DNA of 55,132 nt from Paralcaligenes ureilyticus (GTDB taxonomy: Bacteria > Pseudomonadota > Gammaproteobacteria > Burkholderiales > Burkholderiaceae_B), in assembly GCF_004346225.1 (NCBI RefSeq), contig NZ_SMAJ01000022.1, positions 1 to 55,132 on the forward strand, in the 5' to 3' direction. A program made the position numbers and the translations under genes. Each line of letters opens with the position of its first letter. Position 1 is the stretch's first letter. Shown in pieces: positions 47,550 through 55,132 of the stretch. The notes beneath the pieces were generated by a model. It saw only the letters and a list, made by a program, of their open reading frames with translations. It made no database searches and was not told the DNA's origin.

Positions 47550-47945
47550 ATGAGCATGAGCGATCCCATCGCCGACATGTTGACCCGTGTGCGTAATGCA
47601 CAGCAAGTTAACAAGACGTCGGTCAGCATGCCCTCCTCGAAGCTTAAAGTGGCTATTGCCGCTGTGCTGAAAGATGAAGGCTATATCGACAGTTTCCAGA
47701 TCGTCGGCGACAAGGCCAAGCCTGTCCTCGAGATCTTGCTGAAATACTACGCCGGGCGTCCGGTCATTGAACGTATCGAACGTGTTTCACGTCCCGGATT
47801 GCGTATCTACAAAGGTCGCACGTCCATCCCTCAGGTCATGAACGGCCTGGGCGTGGCCATCGTATCGACGTCGCGCGGTGTCATGACCGATCGCAAGGCT
47901 CGCGCTGATGGCGTGGGCGGCGAAGTGTTGTGCTACGTGGCATAA
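47550..47945 (+). CDS. rpsH: 30S ribosomal protein S8
   Basis: S8 binds the central domain of 16S rRNA and in E. coli represses the spc operon at rplE; 131 residues. Diagnostic [16 protein letters not shown] and the C-terminal [20 protein letters not shown] are present. The start at 47550 or two codons later (47556) cannot be separated. Confidence 0.98.
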   Translation: MSMSDPIADMLTRVRNAQQVNKTSVSMPSSKLKVAIAAVLKDEGYIDSFQIVGDKAKPVLEILLKYYAGRPVIERIERVSRPGLRIYKGRTSIPQVMNGLGVAIVSTSRGVMTDRKARADGVGGEVLCYVA

Positions 47946-47955
47946 GGAGACTCAC

Positions 47956-48489
47956 ATGTCACGCATTGCAAAATACCCGGTCGCTGTACCAAAAGGCATA
48001 GAAGCTGCAATCAGCGCAAACCTGATTACGGTCAAGGGCCCGTTGGGCACACTGACTCAAGCCCTGACGGGCGACGTCAACGTCAAGCTTGAAGACAATC
48101 AACTGACGTTTGTTGTTACTAATGAAACTCGTCATGCGAAAGCCATGTCGGGGACCGTGCGCGCGCTGGTCAACAATATGGTTGCCGGCGTCAGCAAAGG
48201 CTTCGAGCGTAAATTGACTCTGGTCGGCGTGGGCTATCGTGCCCAGGTCCAGGGCGATTCGCTCAAGCTGCAACTTGGTTTTTCTCACGACATCCTGCAC
48301 AAGGCGCCTGCCGGCGTCAAGATAGAGTGCCCGACCCAGACCGAAATTGTGATCAAGGGTTCGGACAAGCAGGTTGTTGGTCAGGTGGCGGCCGAAATCC
48401 GTGCCTATCGTTCTCCCGAGCCTTATAAAGGCAAAGGCATACGGTATGCGGACGAACACGTCGTCATCAAAGAAACCAAGAAGAAATAA
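47956..48489 (+). CDS. rplF: 50S ribosomal protein L6
   Basis: L6 near the factor-binding site, 177 residues. The start at 47956 ([17 protein letters not shown]) has AAGGAGA upstream; the open frame extends into rpsH. C-terminal [16 protein letters not shown] is the L6 signature. Confidence 0.98.
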   Translation: MSRIAKYPVAVPKGIEAAISANLITVKGPLGTLTQALTGDVNVKLEDNQLTFVVTNETRHAKAMSGTVRALVNNMVAGVSKGFERKLTLVGVGYRAQVQGDSLKLQLGFSHDILHKAPAGVKIECPTQTEIVIKGSDKQVVGQVAAEIRAYRSPEPYKGKGIRYADEHVVIKETKKK

Positions 48490-48510
48490 GCGCGCAGACA
48501 AGGACGAATC

Positions 48511-48876
48511 ATGGACAAAAAAGTATCCCGTTTGCGTCGTGCAGTACCGACCCGCCGGAAGATCCACGAGTTGCGTGTACATCGCCTCTCGATTTTCCGC
48601 TCGAATCTGCACATATACGCCAATATTATCTCGCCCGAAGGCGACCGCGTGCTCGTCAGCGCTTCGACGCTCGAGCCCGAGGTTCGCAAAGAGCTTGCCG
48701 ACAAGAAAGCCAGCGGTGGCAATAGCGCCGCAGCTGGTCTGGTAGGCAAGCGCGTTGCCGAAAAGGCAAAGGCGGCCGGTATCGAACTGGTTGCTTTTGA
48801 CCGTTCGGGCTTCCGTTATCATGGCCGCGTGAAAGCGCTGGCCGACGCCGCGCGTGAAGCCGGCCTGAAATTCTAA
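48511..48876 (+). CDS. rplR: 50S ribosomal protein L18
   Basis: 5S rRNA-binding protein, 121 residues. The basic N-terminus and the stretches [12 protein letters not shown] and [20 protein letters not shown] identify it. rpsE follows after 15 bp. Confidence 0.98.
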   Translation: MDKKVSRLRRAVPTRRKIHELRVHRLSIFRSNLHIYANIISPEGDRVLVSASTLEPEVRKELADKKASGGNSAAAGLVGKRVAEKAKAAGIELVAFDRSGFRYHGRVKALADAAREAGLKF

Positions 48877-48891
48877 GCAAGGAATTGTCAA

Positions 48892-49413
48892 ATGGCTAAA
48901 GCACAAGGCAAATACGCCGCCGAGAAAGAGAGCGACGACGGCTTGCGTGAAAAAATGATTGCGGTCAACCGCGTCAGCAAAGTGGTCAAGGGTGGTCGCA
49001 CCATGAGCTTTGCTGCGTTGACCGTGGTGGGCGATGGCGATGGTCGTATCGGCATGGGCAAAGGTAAAGCCCGTGAAGTGCCCGTTGCCGTTCAAAAGGC
49101 AATGGAGCAGGCACGGCGCGGTTTGCTCAAGGTAGCTCTTAAAAACGGTACTTTGCACCATACGGTTACGGGCAAGCACGGCGCTTCGAAGGTCTTGATC
49201 CAGCCCGCGGCCGAAGGTACTGGCGTTATCGCCGGCGGCCCGATGCGCGCAATCTTCGAAGTGATGGGTGTGCGTAACGTGGTGGCCAAGAGTCTGGGTT
49301 CGAGCAATCCTTACAACATGGTTCGCGCAACGCTCAACGGCTTGCGTGCCTGCTCGACTCCTTCCGAAGTGGCTGCCAAGCGTGGCAAGTCGGTTGAAGA
49401 AATACTGGGGTAA
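48892..49413 (+). CDS. rpsE: 30S ribosomal protein S5
   Basis: S5 helps control decoding accuracy; 173 residues. The double-stranded RNA-binding-like N-domain ([20 protein letters not shown]) and [16 protein letters not shown]-type segment are intact; the spectinomycin loop around VSKVVKGGR shows no deletion. rpmD starts 3 bp after the stop. Confidence 0.98.
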   Translation: MAKAQGKYAAEKESDDGLREKMIAVNRVSKVVKGGRTMSFAALTVVGDGDGRIGMGKGKAREVPVAVQKAMEQARRGLLKVALKNGTLHHTVTGKHGASKVLIQPAAEGTGVIAGGPMRAIFEVMGVRNVVAKSLGSSNPYNMVRATLNGLRACSTPSEVAAKRGKSVEEILG

Positions 49414-49416
49414 GTC

Positions 49417-49602
49417 ATGGCGCAAAAGCAAATTAAAGTAACCCTCGTGCGCTCTGTTATTGGCACCAAGCAGTCTCATCGCGACACCGTTCGCGGTCTG
49501 GGCCTGGGCAAGCTCAATAGCAGTCGCGTGTTGGTCGATACGCCCGAGGTGCGTGGGATGATCCGCAAGGTGGATTACCTCGTCACCGTTTCGGAAGCCT
49601 AA
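49417..49602 (+). CDS. rpmD: 50S ribosomal protein L30
   Basis: Small 50S protein of 61 residues, recognised by [20 protein letters not shown] and [16 protein letters not shown]. It sits between rpsE and rplO, the conserved spc order. Confidence 0.97.
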   Translation: MAQKQIKVTLVRSVIGTKQSHRDTVRGLGLGKLNSSRVLVDTPEVRGMIRKVDYLVTVSEA

Positions 49603-49613
49603 AAGGAATCGGG

Positions 49614-50054
49614 ATGTCAGAAACTCAACTCAATACGTTGCAACCTGCCGCTGGCAGCAAGCACGCCAAGCGCCGCGTAGGCCGCGGCATCGGCTCCGGC
49701 CTGGGTAAAACCGCCGGTCGTGGTCATAAAGGCCAGAAATCGCGTACCGGCGGCTTTCATAAAGTCGGCTTCGAAGGCGGTCAAATGCCTTTGCAACGCC
49801 GCCTGCCCAAGCGCGGTTTTACTCCCATGGGGCAACACCTTTCGGCCGAAGTTCGCCTGTCCGATCTGCAACGCCTGCCCGTCGATGAAATCGACGTTCA
49901 AGTGCTCAAGCAGGCCGGCCTGGTTGGCCACAGTGTGCGTTATGCCAAAGTCATCAAGGCGGGCGAGTTGTCGCGCAAGGTTACGCTCAGGGGCCTGACG
50001 GCAACGGCGGGCGCTCGCGCAGTCATCGAAGCCGCTGGCGGCTCGTTGGCCTAA
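49614..50054 (+). CDS. rplO: 50S ribosomal protein L15
   Basis: Late-assembly 50S protein, 146 residues. The Gly/Lys-rich N-terminal extension ([20 protein letters not shown]) and [18 protein letters not shown] are diagnostic. secY begins 11 bp after its stop. Confidence 0.98.
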   Translation: MSETQLNTLQPAAGSKHAKRRVGRGIGSGLGKTAGRGHKGQKSRTGGFHKVGFEGGQMPLQRRLPKRGFTPMGQHLSAEVRLSDLQRLPVDEIDVQVLKQAGLVGHSVRYAKVIKAGELSRKVTLRGLTATAGARAVIEAAGGSLA

Positions 50055-50065
50055 GAGGGGTTACG

Positions 50066-51394
50066 GTGGCTAAAGCGCAGGCACAGAACAGCAAGTCGGG
50101 CTCCGGATACGGCGATCTCAAGCGCCGTGTGGTGTTCCTTGTGCTGGCCCTGGTCGTCTATCGTTTGGGAACGCACATTCCGGTGCCGGGGATCAACCCT
50201 GATTCGCTCGCTGAGCTGTTTCAGCACAATCAGAGCGGCATCCTGGGCTTGTTCAACATGTTTTCCGGTGGCGCGCTCGAGCGTTTCTCGGTCTTCGCGT
50301 TGGGGATCATGCCGTACATCTCGGCTGCGATTATCATGCAGCTGATGGCGGTGGTGGTGCCTACGCTCGAGGCGATCAAGAAAGAAGGGCAGTCGGGTCA
50401 GCGCAAAATTACGCAGTACACGCGCTACGGCACCGTGTTTCTGGCGTTGATCCAGGCGGTTGGCATCTCGGTGGCTCTTGAGTCCCAGCCTGGTCTGGTT
50501 ATCGATCCGGGCATGATGTTCCGCTTCACCACGGTGGTGACGCTGGTGACTGGCACGATGTATGTGATGTGGGTCGGCGAGCAGATTACGGAGCGTGGTC
50601 TGGGCAATGGTATTTCGATCCTGATTTTTGCGGGTATCGTGGCTGGTTTGCCTAATGCGTTGACGGGCTTGCTTGATCTGGTGCGTACTGATGCCATGTC
50701 GGTTTTGTCGGCGCTTTTCATTCTGGTGCTGGTCATAGCGGTAACGTATTTCGTGGTGTTTGTCGAAAGCGGGCAGCGTCGTATTACTGTCAATTACGCC
50801 AAGCGCCAGGTCGGCAACAAGATCTATGGTGGGCAAAGCTCTCATTTGCCGCTGAAGCTGAATATGTCAGGAGTTATCCCTCCCATTTTCGCTTCGTCGA
50901 TTATTTTGCTGCCCGCCACGATTACCAGCTGGTTTTCCGCCAACCCGCACATGCGCTGGCTGGGTGACCTGGCCGCGGCGATTACCCCGGGGCAACCGCT
51001 GTATATCACGCTGTATTCGGGCTTGATCATTTTCTTCTGCTTTTTCTATACGGCGCTGGTGTTCAATAGCCGTGAAACGGCAGACAACCTGAAAAAGAGC
51101 GGTGCTTTTGTTCCAGGCATACGTCCGGGCATGCAAACCTCGCGGTATATCGACAAGATACTTATGCGTTTGACGCTGGCCGGTGCGATTTATATTACTC
51201 TGGTGTGTTTGTTGCCTGAACTGATGCAGGCACGCTGGAACGTACCGTTTTATTTTGGAGGCACCTCTTTACTGATTATTGTGGTGGTGACCATGGACTT
51301 CATGGCGCAGGCCCAAGCCTACATGATGTCTCACCAATATGACTCGCTCCTGAAGAAGGCTAACTTCAAAGGCGCGGGGCTGCCAATGCGGTAA
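50066..51394 (+). CDS. secY: Preprotein translocase subunit SecY
   Basis: Core channel of the Sec translocon, 442 residues with ten membrane helices. The start is GTG at 50066, after AGAGGGG. Conserved features include [20 protein letters not shown] in the plug region, [19 protein letters not shown], and the large cytoplasmic loop with [20 protein letters not shown] that contacts the ribosome and SecA. It closes the spc gene set, and infA follows after 10 bp. Confidence 0.98.
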   Translation: MAKAQAQNSKSGSGYGDLKRRVVFLVLALVVYRLGTHIPVPGINPDSLAELFQHNQSGILGLFNMFSGGALERFSVFALGIMPYISAAIIMQLMAVVVPTLEAIKKEGQSGQRKITQYTRYGTVFLALIQAVGISVALESQPGLVIDPGMMFRFTTVVTLVTGTMYVMWVGEQITERGLGNGISILIFAGIVAGLPNALTGLLDLVRTDAMSVLSALFILVLVIAVTYFVVFVESGQRRITVNYAKRQVGNKIYGGQSSHLPLKLNMSGVIPPIFASSIILLPATITSWFSANPHMRWLGDLAAAITPGQPLYITLYSGLIIFFCFFYTALVFNSRETADNLKKSGAFVPGIRPGMQTSRYIDKILMRLTLAGAIYITLVCLLPELMQARWNVPFYFGGTSLLIIVVVTMDFMAQAQAYMMSHQYDSLLKKANFKGAGLPMR

Positions 51395-51404
51395 AGAAGG
51401 AACA

Positions 51405-51623
51405 ATGGCAAAAGACGACGTTATACAAATGCAAGGTGAGGTCATCGAAAACCTCCCCAATGCAACTTTCCGTGTCAAGCTTGAAAACGGCCATGTAGTG
51501 CTGGGCCACATTTCGGGCAAGATGCGTATGCATTACATCCGGATTTTGCCGGGTGACAAGGTCACAGTGGAACTCACGCCCTATGATCTGTCGCGCGCCA
51601 GAATTGTATTCCGCTCTAAATAA
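51405..51623 (+). CDS. infA: Translation initiation factor IF-1
   Basis: A 72-residue OB-fold factor that binds the 30S A site during initiation. Diagnostic [20 protein letters not shown] and [16 protein letters not shown] are present. Located between secY and rpmJ, the normal place in beta- and many other bacteria. rpmJ follows after 31 bp. Confidence 0.98.
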   Translation: MAKDDVIQMQGEVIENLPNATFRVKLENGHVVLGHISGKMRMHYIRILPGDKVTVELTPYDLSRARIVFRSK

Positions 51624-51654
51624 GCGATCGGCTACAGGAAACCAGGAGTCAACC

Positions 51655-51768
51655 ATGAAGGTAATGGCATCAGTAAAGCGGATCTGCCGCAATTGCAAGA
51701 TCATTAAACGTCACGGCGTGGTGCGTGTCATTTGCACCGACCCACGTCACAAGCAGCGTCAAGGCTAA
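51655..51768 (+). CDS. rpmJ: 50S ribosomal protein L36
   Basis: A 37-residue zinc-ribbon protein. The start at 51655 ([14 protein letters not shown]) has CCAGGAG upstream. The zinc ligands Cys11, Cys14, Cys27 and His32 are all present, so this is the zinc-dependent form. rpsM follows after 36 bp. Confidence 0.97.
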   Translation: MKVMASVKRICRNCKIIKRHGVVRVICTDPRHKQRQG

Positions 51769-51804
51769 ACGGCCGAAACGTAACGGATTTAACAAGGAAC
51801 AGTC

Positions 51805-52170
51805 ATGGCCCGTATTGCTGGCATTAACATTCCGCCGCATCAACACGCCGAAATCGGACTTACTGCCATTTTTGGCATTGGTCGCGCTCGCGCCCGCAAA
51901 ATTTGCGAAGCGTCGGGTATCGCCGTATCGAAGAAGGTCAAAGACCTTACCGATACCGAGCTCGAGCGTATTCGCGAACATGTAGGTGTGTTCACGGTTG
52001 AAGGTGATTTGCGTCGTGAAGTGCAACTATCGATCAAACGTTTGATCGACTTGGGAACTTATCGCGGCATGCGCCACAAACGTGGCCTGCCAGTGCGTGG
52101 CCAGCGGACCCGCACCAACGCGCGCACCCGTAAAGGTCCGCGTCGCGCCGCAGCGTCCCTGAAGAAATAA
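51805..52170 (+). CDS. rpsM: 30S ribosomal protein S13
   Basis: S13 contacts tRNA and L5 across the subunit interface; 121 residues. Start [20 protein letters not shown] and the C-terminal [14 protein letters not shown] are diagnostic. It opens the alpha-operon gene set. rpsK follows after 14 bp. Confidence 0.98.
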   Translation: MARIAGINIPPHQHAEIGLTAIFGIGRARARKICEASGIAVSKKVKDLTDTELERIREHVGVFTVEGDLRREVQLSIKRLIDLGTYRGMRHKRGLPVRGQRTRTNARTRKGPRRAAASLKK

Positions 52171-52184
52171 TCGAGGAATAGAAG

Positions 52185-52586
52185 ATGGCGAAAGCTTCCA
52201 CCAGCGGCGCAACCCGCGTACGCAAAAAAGTCAAGAAGAGCGTTTCGGACGGTATTGCGCACGTTCACGCGTCCTTCAACAATACGATCATCACCATTAC
52301 CGATCGTCAGGGCAATGCGTTGTCCTGGGCCACATCGGGCGGTGCGGGTTTCAAAGGCTCGCGCAAGTCCACGCCTTTCGCTGCTCAGGTGGCAGCCGAG
52401 TCGGCCGGACGGGTCGCTCTGGAATACGGCATCAAGACCCTCGAAGTTCGCATCAAGGGCCCAGGCCCTGGCCGCGAGTCGTCTGTGCGGGCACTGAATG
52501 CCCTGGGAATCAAGATTTCCAGTATTTCCGACATCACGCCGGTGCCGCATAACGGTTGCCGCCCACCCAAACGCCGTCGCATCTAA
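52185..52586 (+). CDS. rpsK: 30S ribosomal protein S11
   Basis: Platform protein of the 30S, 133 residues. Conserved [20 protein letters not shown] and the end [16 protein letters not shown] are present. The gap to rpsD is 11 bp. Confidence 0.98.
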   Translation: MAKASTSGATRVRKKVKKSVSDGIAHVHASFNNTIITITDRQGNALSWATSGGAGFKGSRKSTPFAAQVAAESAGRVALEYGIKTLEVRIKGPGPGRESSVRALNALGIKISSISDITPVPHNGCRPPKRRRI

Positions 52587-52597
52587 GGGGAAGCATC

Positions 52598-53221
52598 TTG
52601 GCACGTTATATTGGACCTAAATGCAAGCTCTCGCGCCGCGAGGGTACCGATTTATTTTTGAAGAGCGCCCGTCGCTCGCTCGACTCGAAATGCAAGATCG
52701 AGTCCAAACCCGGTCAGCACGGCCGCACGTCTGGTGCGCGTACGTCCGACTACGGTTTGCAGCTGCGTGAAAAGCAAAAGCTCAAACGCATGTATGGCGT
52801 ACTCGAGAAGCAATTCCGCCGGTATTTTCAAGAAGCAGAGCGTCGCCGTGGCAACACGGGCGAGACCCTGATTCAACTGCTGGAATCGCGCCTGGACAAC
52901 GTCGTATATCGCATGGGCTTTGGTTCGACCCGCGCTGAAGCGCGCCAGCTGGTGAATCACCGTGCTGTCGAGCTCAATGGCAAAACCGCCGACATCGCGT
53001 CCATTATCGTCAAGTCCGGCGATGTGGTGGCGATTCGCGAAAAAGCCAAAGCGCAGCTTCGCATCCGCGAGTCGCTGGATCTGGCCAATGGCCAAGGTCT
53101 GCCGCAGTGGGTAGAAGTCGATGCCAGCAAATTGGCCGGCACCTTCAAGCAAGCTCCCGATCGTGCCGATGTTGCTCGCGACATTAACGAGTCGATGGTC
53201 GTCGAGCTGTATTCCCGCTAA
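52598..53221 (+). CDS. rpsD: 30S ribosomal protein S4
   Basis: Assembly initiator protein and, in E. coli, translational repressor of the alpha operon; 207 residues. The start is TTG at 52598 behind AGGGGAAG, giving [16 protein letters not shown]; an upstream in-frame ATG at 52556 lies inside rpsK and would add unconserved residues. The S4 RNA-binding domain ([33 protein letters not shown]) is intact. Confidence 0.97.
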   Translation: MARYIGPKCKLSRREGTDLFLKSARRSLDSKCKIESKPGQHGRTSGARTSDYGLQLREKQKLKRMYGVLEKQFRRYFQEAERRRGNTGETLIQLLESRLDNVVYRMGFGSTRAEARQLVNHRAVELNGKTADIASIIVKSGDVVAIREKAKAQLRIRESLDLANGQGLPQWVEVDASKLAGTFKQAPDRADVARDINESMVVELYSR

Positions 53222-53258
53222 TTGTTAAGTCAAGAAGCGCAGCTGTATTTCGCGACAG

Positions 53259-53293
53259 GCCCACTTTTCCGCTTAAGCTGAAAAGTGGGCTTT
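53259..53293 (+). terminator. Hairpin between rpsD and rpoA
   Basis: A perfect 11-bp stem GCCCACTTTTC (53259-53269) with GAAAAGTGGGC (53280-53290) and a 10-base loop, followed only by TTT. The weak T-tract suggests a partial terminator or mRNA-processing site, adjusting rpoA relative to the ribosomal genes. Confidence 0.55.
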
Positions 53294-53378
53294 GCGATGT
53301 CATTGGCCGGTCTGCCCGGCTTGTCCGTCAGCCTTATCGGTGTAACGAGCCGAGGGTATTGAAAAGGAATAACAAGTC

Positions 53379-54365
53379 ATGTCGTCTCAAGGTTTTTTAA
53401 AGCCCCGCTCGATTGAAGTGGTCCCTGTAGGAAAAAATCACGCCAAGGTCGTGATGGAGCCCTTCGAACGCGGTTATGGTCACACGCTGGGTAACGCCCT
53501 GCGCCGCATTTTGCTCTCGTCCATGACGGGCTATGCGCCTACCGAAGTTCAGATTACCGGTGTGGTGCACGAGTACTCCACTCTGGCCGGTGTGCGCGAA
53601 GATGTCGTCGACATACTCCTGAACCTGAAAGGGGTGGTGTTCAAGCTGCACAATCGCGAAGAAGTGACGCTGGTCCTGCGCAAGCAAGGCGCCGGCGTGG
53701 TTGTGGCCAGCGATATCGAATTGCCGCACGATGTGGAAATCATCAATCCCGATCACGTTATTGCAACGCTGACCGATGCCGGCAAACTGGAAATGCAGAT
53801 CAAGGTTGAGCAAGGCCGCGGCTATGTGCCGGGCAATGTGCACGCTTTGATCGATGATCGCACTCATACCATAGGCCGGATCGTACTTGACGCTTCATAC
53901 AGCCCGGTTCGCCGGGTCAGCTATGCGGTCGAAAGCGCTCGTGTTGAGCAGCGTACCGACCTGGACAAGCTGGTGCTCGATATCTACACCAATGGTGTGG
54001 TCTCGCCCGAAGAAGCGGTGCGTCAGTCGGCTCGCCTGTTGATGGATCAGATCTCGGTCTTTGCGGCGCTTGAAGGCGCCGGCGACTCTTACGAAGTGCC
54101 TGCTCGCGGCACGCCGCAGATCGATCCGGTGCTGTTGCGTCCGGTCGACGATCTGGAGTTGACGGTGCGTTCGGCCAATTGCCTGAAGGCCGAAAACATC
54201 TATTACATCGGCGACCTGATTCAGCGTACGGAAAACGAGTTGCTCAAGACTCCCAATCTGGGCCGCAAATCCTTGAACGAAATCAAGGAAGTGCTTGCTG
54301 CACGCGGCCTGACGCTGGGCATGAAGCTGGAAAACTGGCCTCCCCTGGGCCTCGAGCGTCCCTAA
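53379..54365 (+). CDS. rpoA: DNA-directed RNA polymerase subunit alpha
   Basis: RNA polymerase alpha, 328 residues. The N-terminal dimerisation domain ([20 protein letters not shown]) and the C-terminal domain that contacts activators and UP elements ([33 protein letters not shown]) are complete. AAAAGGAA precedes the start. A REP element begins one base after its stop. Confidence 0.98.
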   Translation: MSSQGFLKPRSIEVVPVGKNHAKVVMEPFERGYGHTLGNALRRILLSSMTGYAPTEVQITGVVHEYSTLAGVREDVVDILLNLKGVVFKLHNREEVTLVLRKQGAGVVVASDIELPHDVEIINPDHVIATLTDAGKLEMQIKVEQGRGYVPGNVHALIDDRTHTIGRIVLDASYSPVRRVSYAVESARVEQRTDLDKLVLDIYTNGVVSPEEAVRQSARLLMDQISVFAALEGAGDSYEVPARGTPQIDPVLLRPVDDLELTVRSANCLKAENIYYIGDLIQRTENELLKTPNLGRKSLNEIKEVLAARGLTLGMKLENWPPLGLERP

Positions 54366-54366
54366 A

Positions 54367-54392
54367 TGTAGCGGCAGCCCTTGTGGCTGCCA
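54367..54392 (+). repeat. REP element between rpoA and rplQ
   Basis: A single 26-bp unit: TGTAGC, stem GGCAGCC, loop CTTGT, stem GGCTGCC, A. It starts one base after the rpoA stop and stays inside the alpha operon. A second hairpin, GGGACGG (54398-54404) with CCGTCCC (54418-54424), follows it without a T-tract. Confidence 0.9.
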
Positions 54393-54510
54393 ACAAAGGG
54401 ACGGTCAACAGGTGTTGCCGTCCCATCACCACCCGGCCCGCAGCGTTGCTGATAGAAGAGCCGGTTAATTAGACGGGTCAAACCGTTCACTCGATTCAAA
54501 GGAAAACATC

Positions 54511-54897
54511 ATGCGTCATCGCAGTGGTCTACGTAAGTTAAATCGCACCAGCAGTCATCGTCTGGCTATGTTCCGCAATATGGCGGTGTCGCTGCTCACG
54601 CACGAAGCCATCAAGACGACTTTGCCCAAGGCCAAGGAGTTGCGCCGTGTGGTTGAGCCTCTTATTACGATGGGTAAAGAGCCTACTTTGGCCAATAAAC
54701 GTTTGGCGTTTGCGCGCTTGCGCGACCGTGACGCGGTGGTCAAGCTTTTTGCTGAAATTGGTCCGCGTTATAAAGAGCGCAATGGCGGTTATACGCGTGT
54801 ATTGAAGATGGGTTTCCGTCAGGGCGATAACGCGCCTATGGCGTTCATGGAACTGGTTGACCGTCCTGAAGTTGTCGAGGCTGACGACGCAGAATAA
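54511..54897 (+). CDS. rplQ: 50S ribosomal protein L17
   Basis: L17 near the tunnel exit, 128 residues. Start [20 protein letters not shown] and [19 protein letters not shown]-type segment (here [20 protein letters not shown]) identify it. It is the last ribosomal gene of the superoperon and lies 145 bp after rpoA, a longer gap than usual because of the REP element. Confidence 0.98.
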   Translation: MRHRSGLRKLNRTSSHRLAMFRNMAVSLLTHEAIKTTLPKAKELRRVVEPLITMGKEPTLANKRLAFARLRDRDAVVKLFAEIGPRYKERNGGYTRVLKMGFRQGDNAPMAFMELVDRPEVVEADDAE

Positions 54898-54907
54898 GCC
54901 GGGCTTC

Positions 54908-54979
54908 TGTAGCGGTAGATAGCGCCACCCGTAGCGCCACCCCTTGTGGGTGGCATTCGCTGCAGGTGGCATTCTTTTT
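54908..54979 (+). repeat. REP element and possible terminator after rplQ
   Basis: A worn unit starting TGTAGCGG at 54908 is followed by a full one at 54930-54955 (stem GCCACCC, loop CTTGT, stem GGGTGGC). About 18 bases later comes TTCTTTTTG (54972-54980). The hairpin and the nearby T-run may end the ribosomal transcript. Confidence 0.75.
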
Positions 54980-54980
54980 G

Positions 54981-55132
54981 TGCCGCCCTATGCCGCATAA
55001 AACCTTCTAGCGCCGCGTCGTGGGCGGTTAAGGTGGATCGGGCTCTGACGGTCACGGTCATGGCTGCGCCATGACTTCCCGCGCGCAGGGCCGGCTTCGG
55101 GGCGGCGTGCGAACTCGTGGGGCGAATAGCCC
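54981..55132. other. Right edge, no gene assigned
   Basis: No coding frame is recognised. A 19-bp sequence at 55015-55033 is the exact inverse complement of 33417-33435. TCATGGC/GCCATGA forms a short inverted repeat near 55062. Confidence 0.3.

Noticed and set aside
47959-49479. - strand open frame of 506 codons opposite rplF-rplR-rpsE
   Set aside because: It crosses three real ribosomal genes and their gaps, and has no recognisable domain.

Overview
The window is a chromosomal segment of a betaproteobacterium, order Burkholderiales and most likely family Alcaligenaceae (the Bordetella/Achromobacter/Pusillimonas neighbourhood). The evidence is the sequence style of the ribosomal proteins, the str-S10-spc-alpha gene order, and three kinds of genes for tripartite tricarboxylate (TctC/Bug, TctA, TctB) uptake. 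The species cannot be named from the sequence alone.

The backbone, all on the + strand, is the ribosomal superoperon: rpsL-rpsG-fusA-tuf-rpsJ (4.4-9.2 kb), rplC-D-W-B-rpsS-rplV-rpsC-rplP-rpmC-rpsQ (18.7-23.4 kb), and rplN-X-E-rpsN-H-rplF-R-rpsE-rpmD-rplO-secY-infA-rpmJ-rpsM-K-D-rpoA-rplQ (46.0-54.9 kb). It is cut into three pieces. The first two end in strong intrinsic terminators, just after rpsJ and just after rpsQ. Each of the next two starts behind its own upstream regulatory region.

Left of rpsL, on the - strand, lies a three-gene signalling operon: OmpR-type response regulator, LysM/FecR-domain exported protein, and CHASE2 sensor histidine kinase.

The first accessory block (9.2-18.2 kb) holds a glycine-betaine-type ABC system with a fused binding protein and permease, a GntR/UTRA regulator next to a palindromic operator, a metallo-beta-lactamase hydrolase, a TctC receptor, an alpha/beta hydrolase, and convergent tctA/tctB. 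The second (23.5-45.7 kb) holds gentisate 1,2-dioxygenase, a PhzS-like flavin monooxygenase and a TctC receptor; a fadE-fadL-fadD fatty-acid operon; a zeta-GST-type maleylpyruvate isomerase; a beta-lactamase-fold hydrolase; an M81 peptidase; a seven-gene - strand operon (livK-H-M-G-F, M20 amidohydrolase, second M81 peptidase); and an aldehyde dehydrogenase.

Three kinds of scars lie over this. First, a dispersed REP family has a GTAG tail, an invariant CTTGT loop and covarying 7-bp stems; it often occurs as inverted pairs, and one copy sits inside the alpha operon between rpoA and rplQ. Second, a decayed copy of the 3' end of the betaine ATPase gene lies 4 kb downstream of the intact gene. Third, a 17-codon copy of the start of maleylpyruvate isomerase lies 5.7 kb upstream of the intact gene. 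The accessory blocks therefore look assembled piecewise by recombination. A shared AT-rich motif upstream of the dioxygenase and the isomerase suggests that the split gentisate pathway is still co-regulated.
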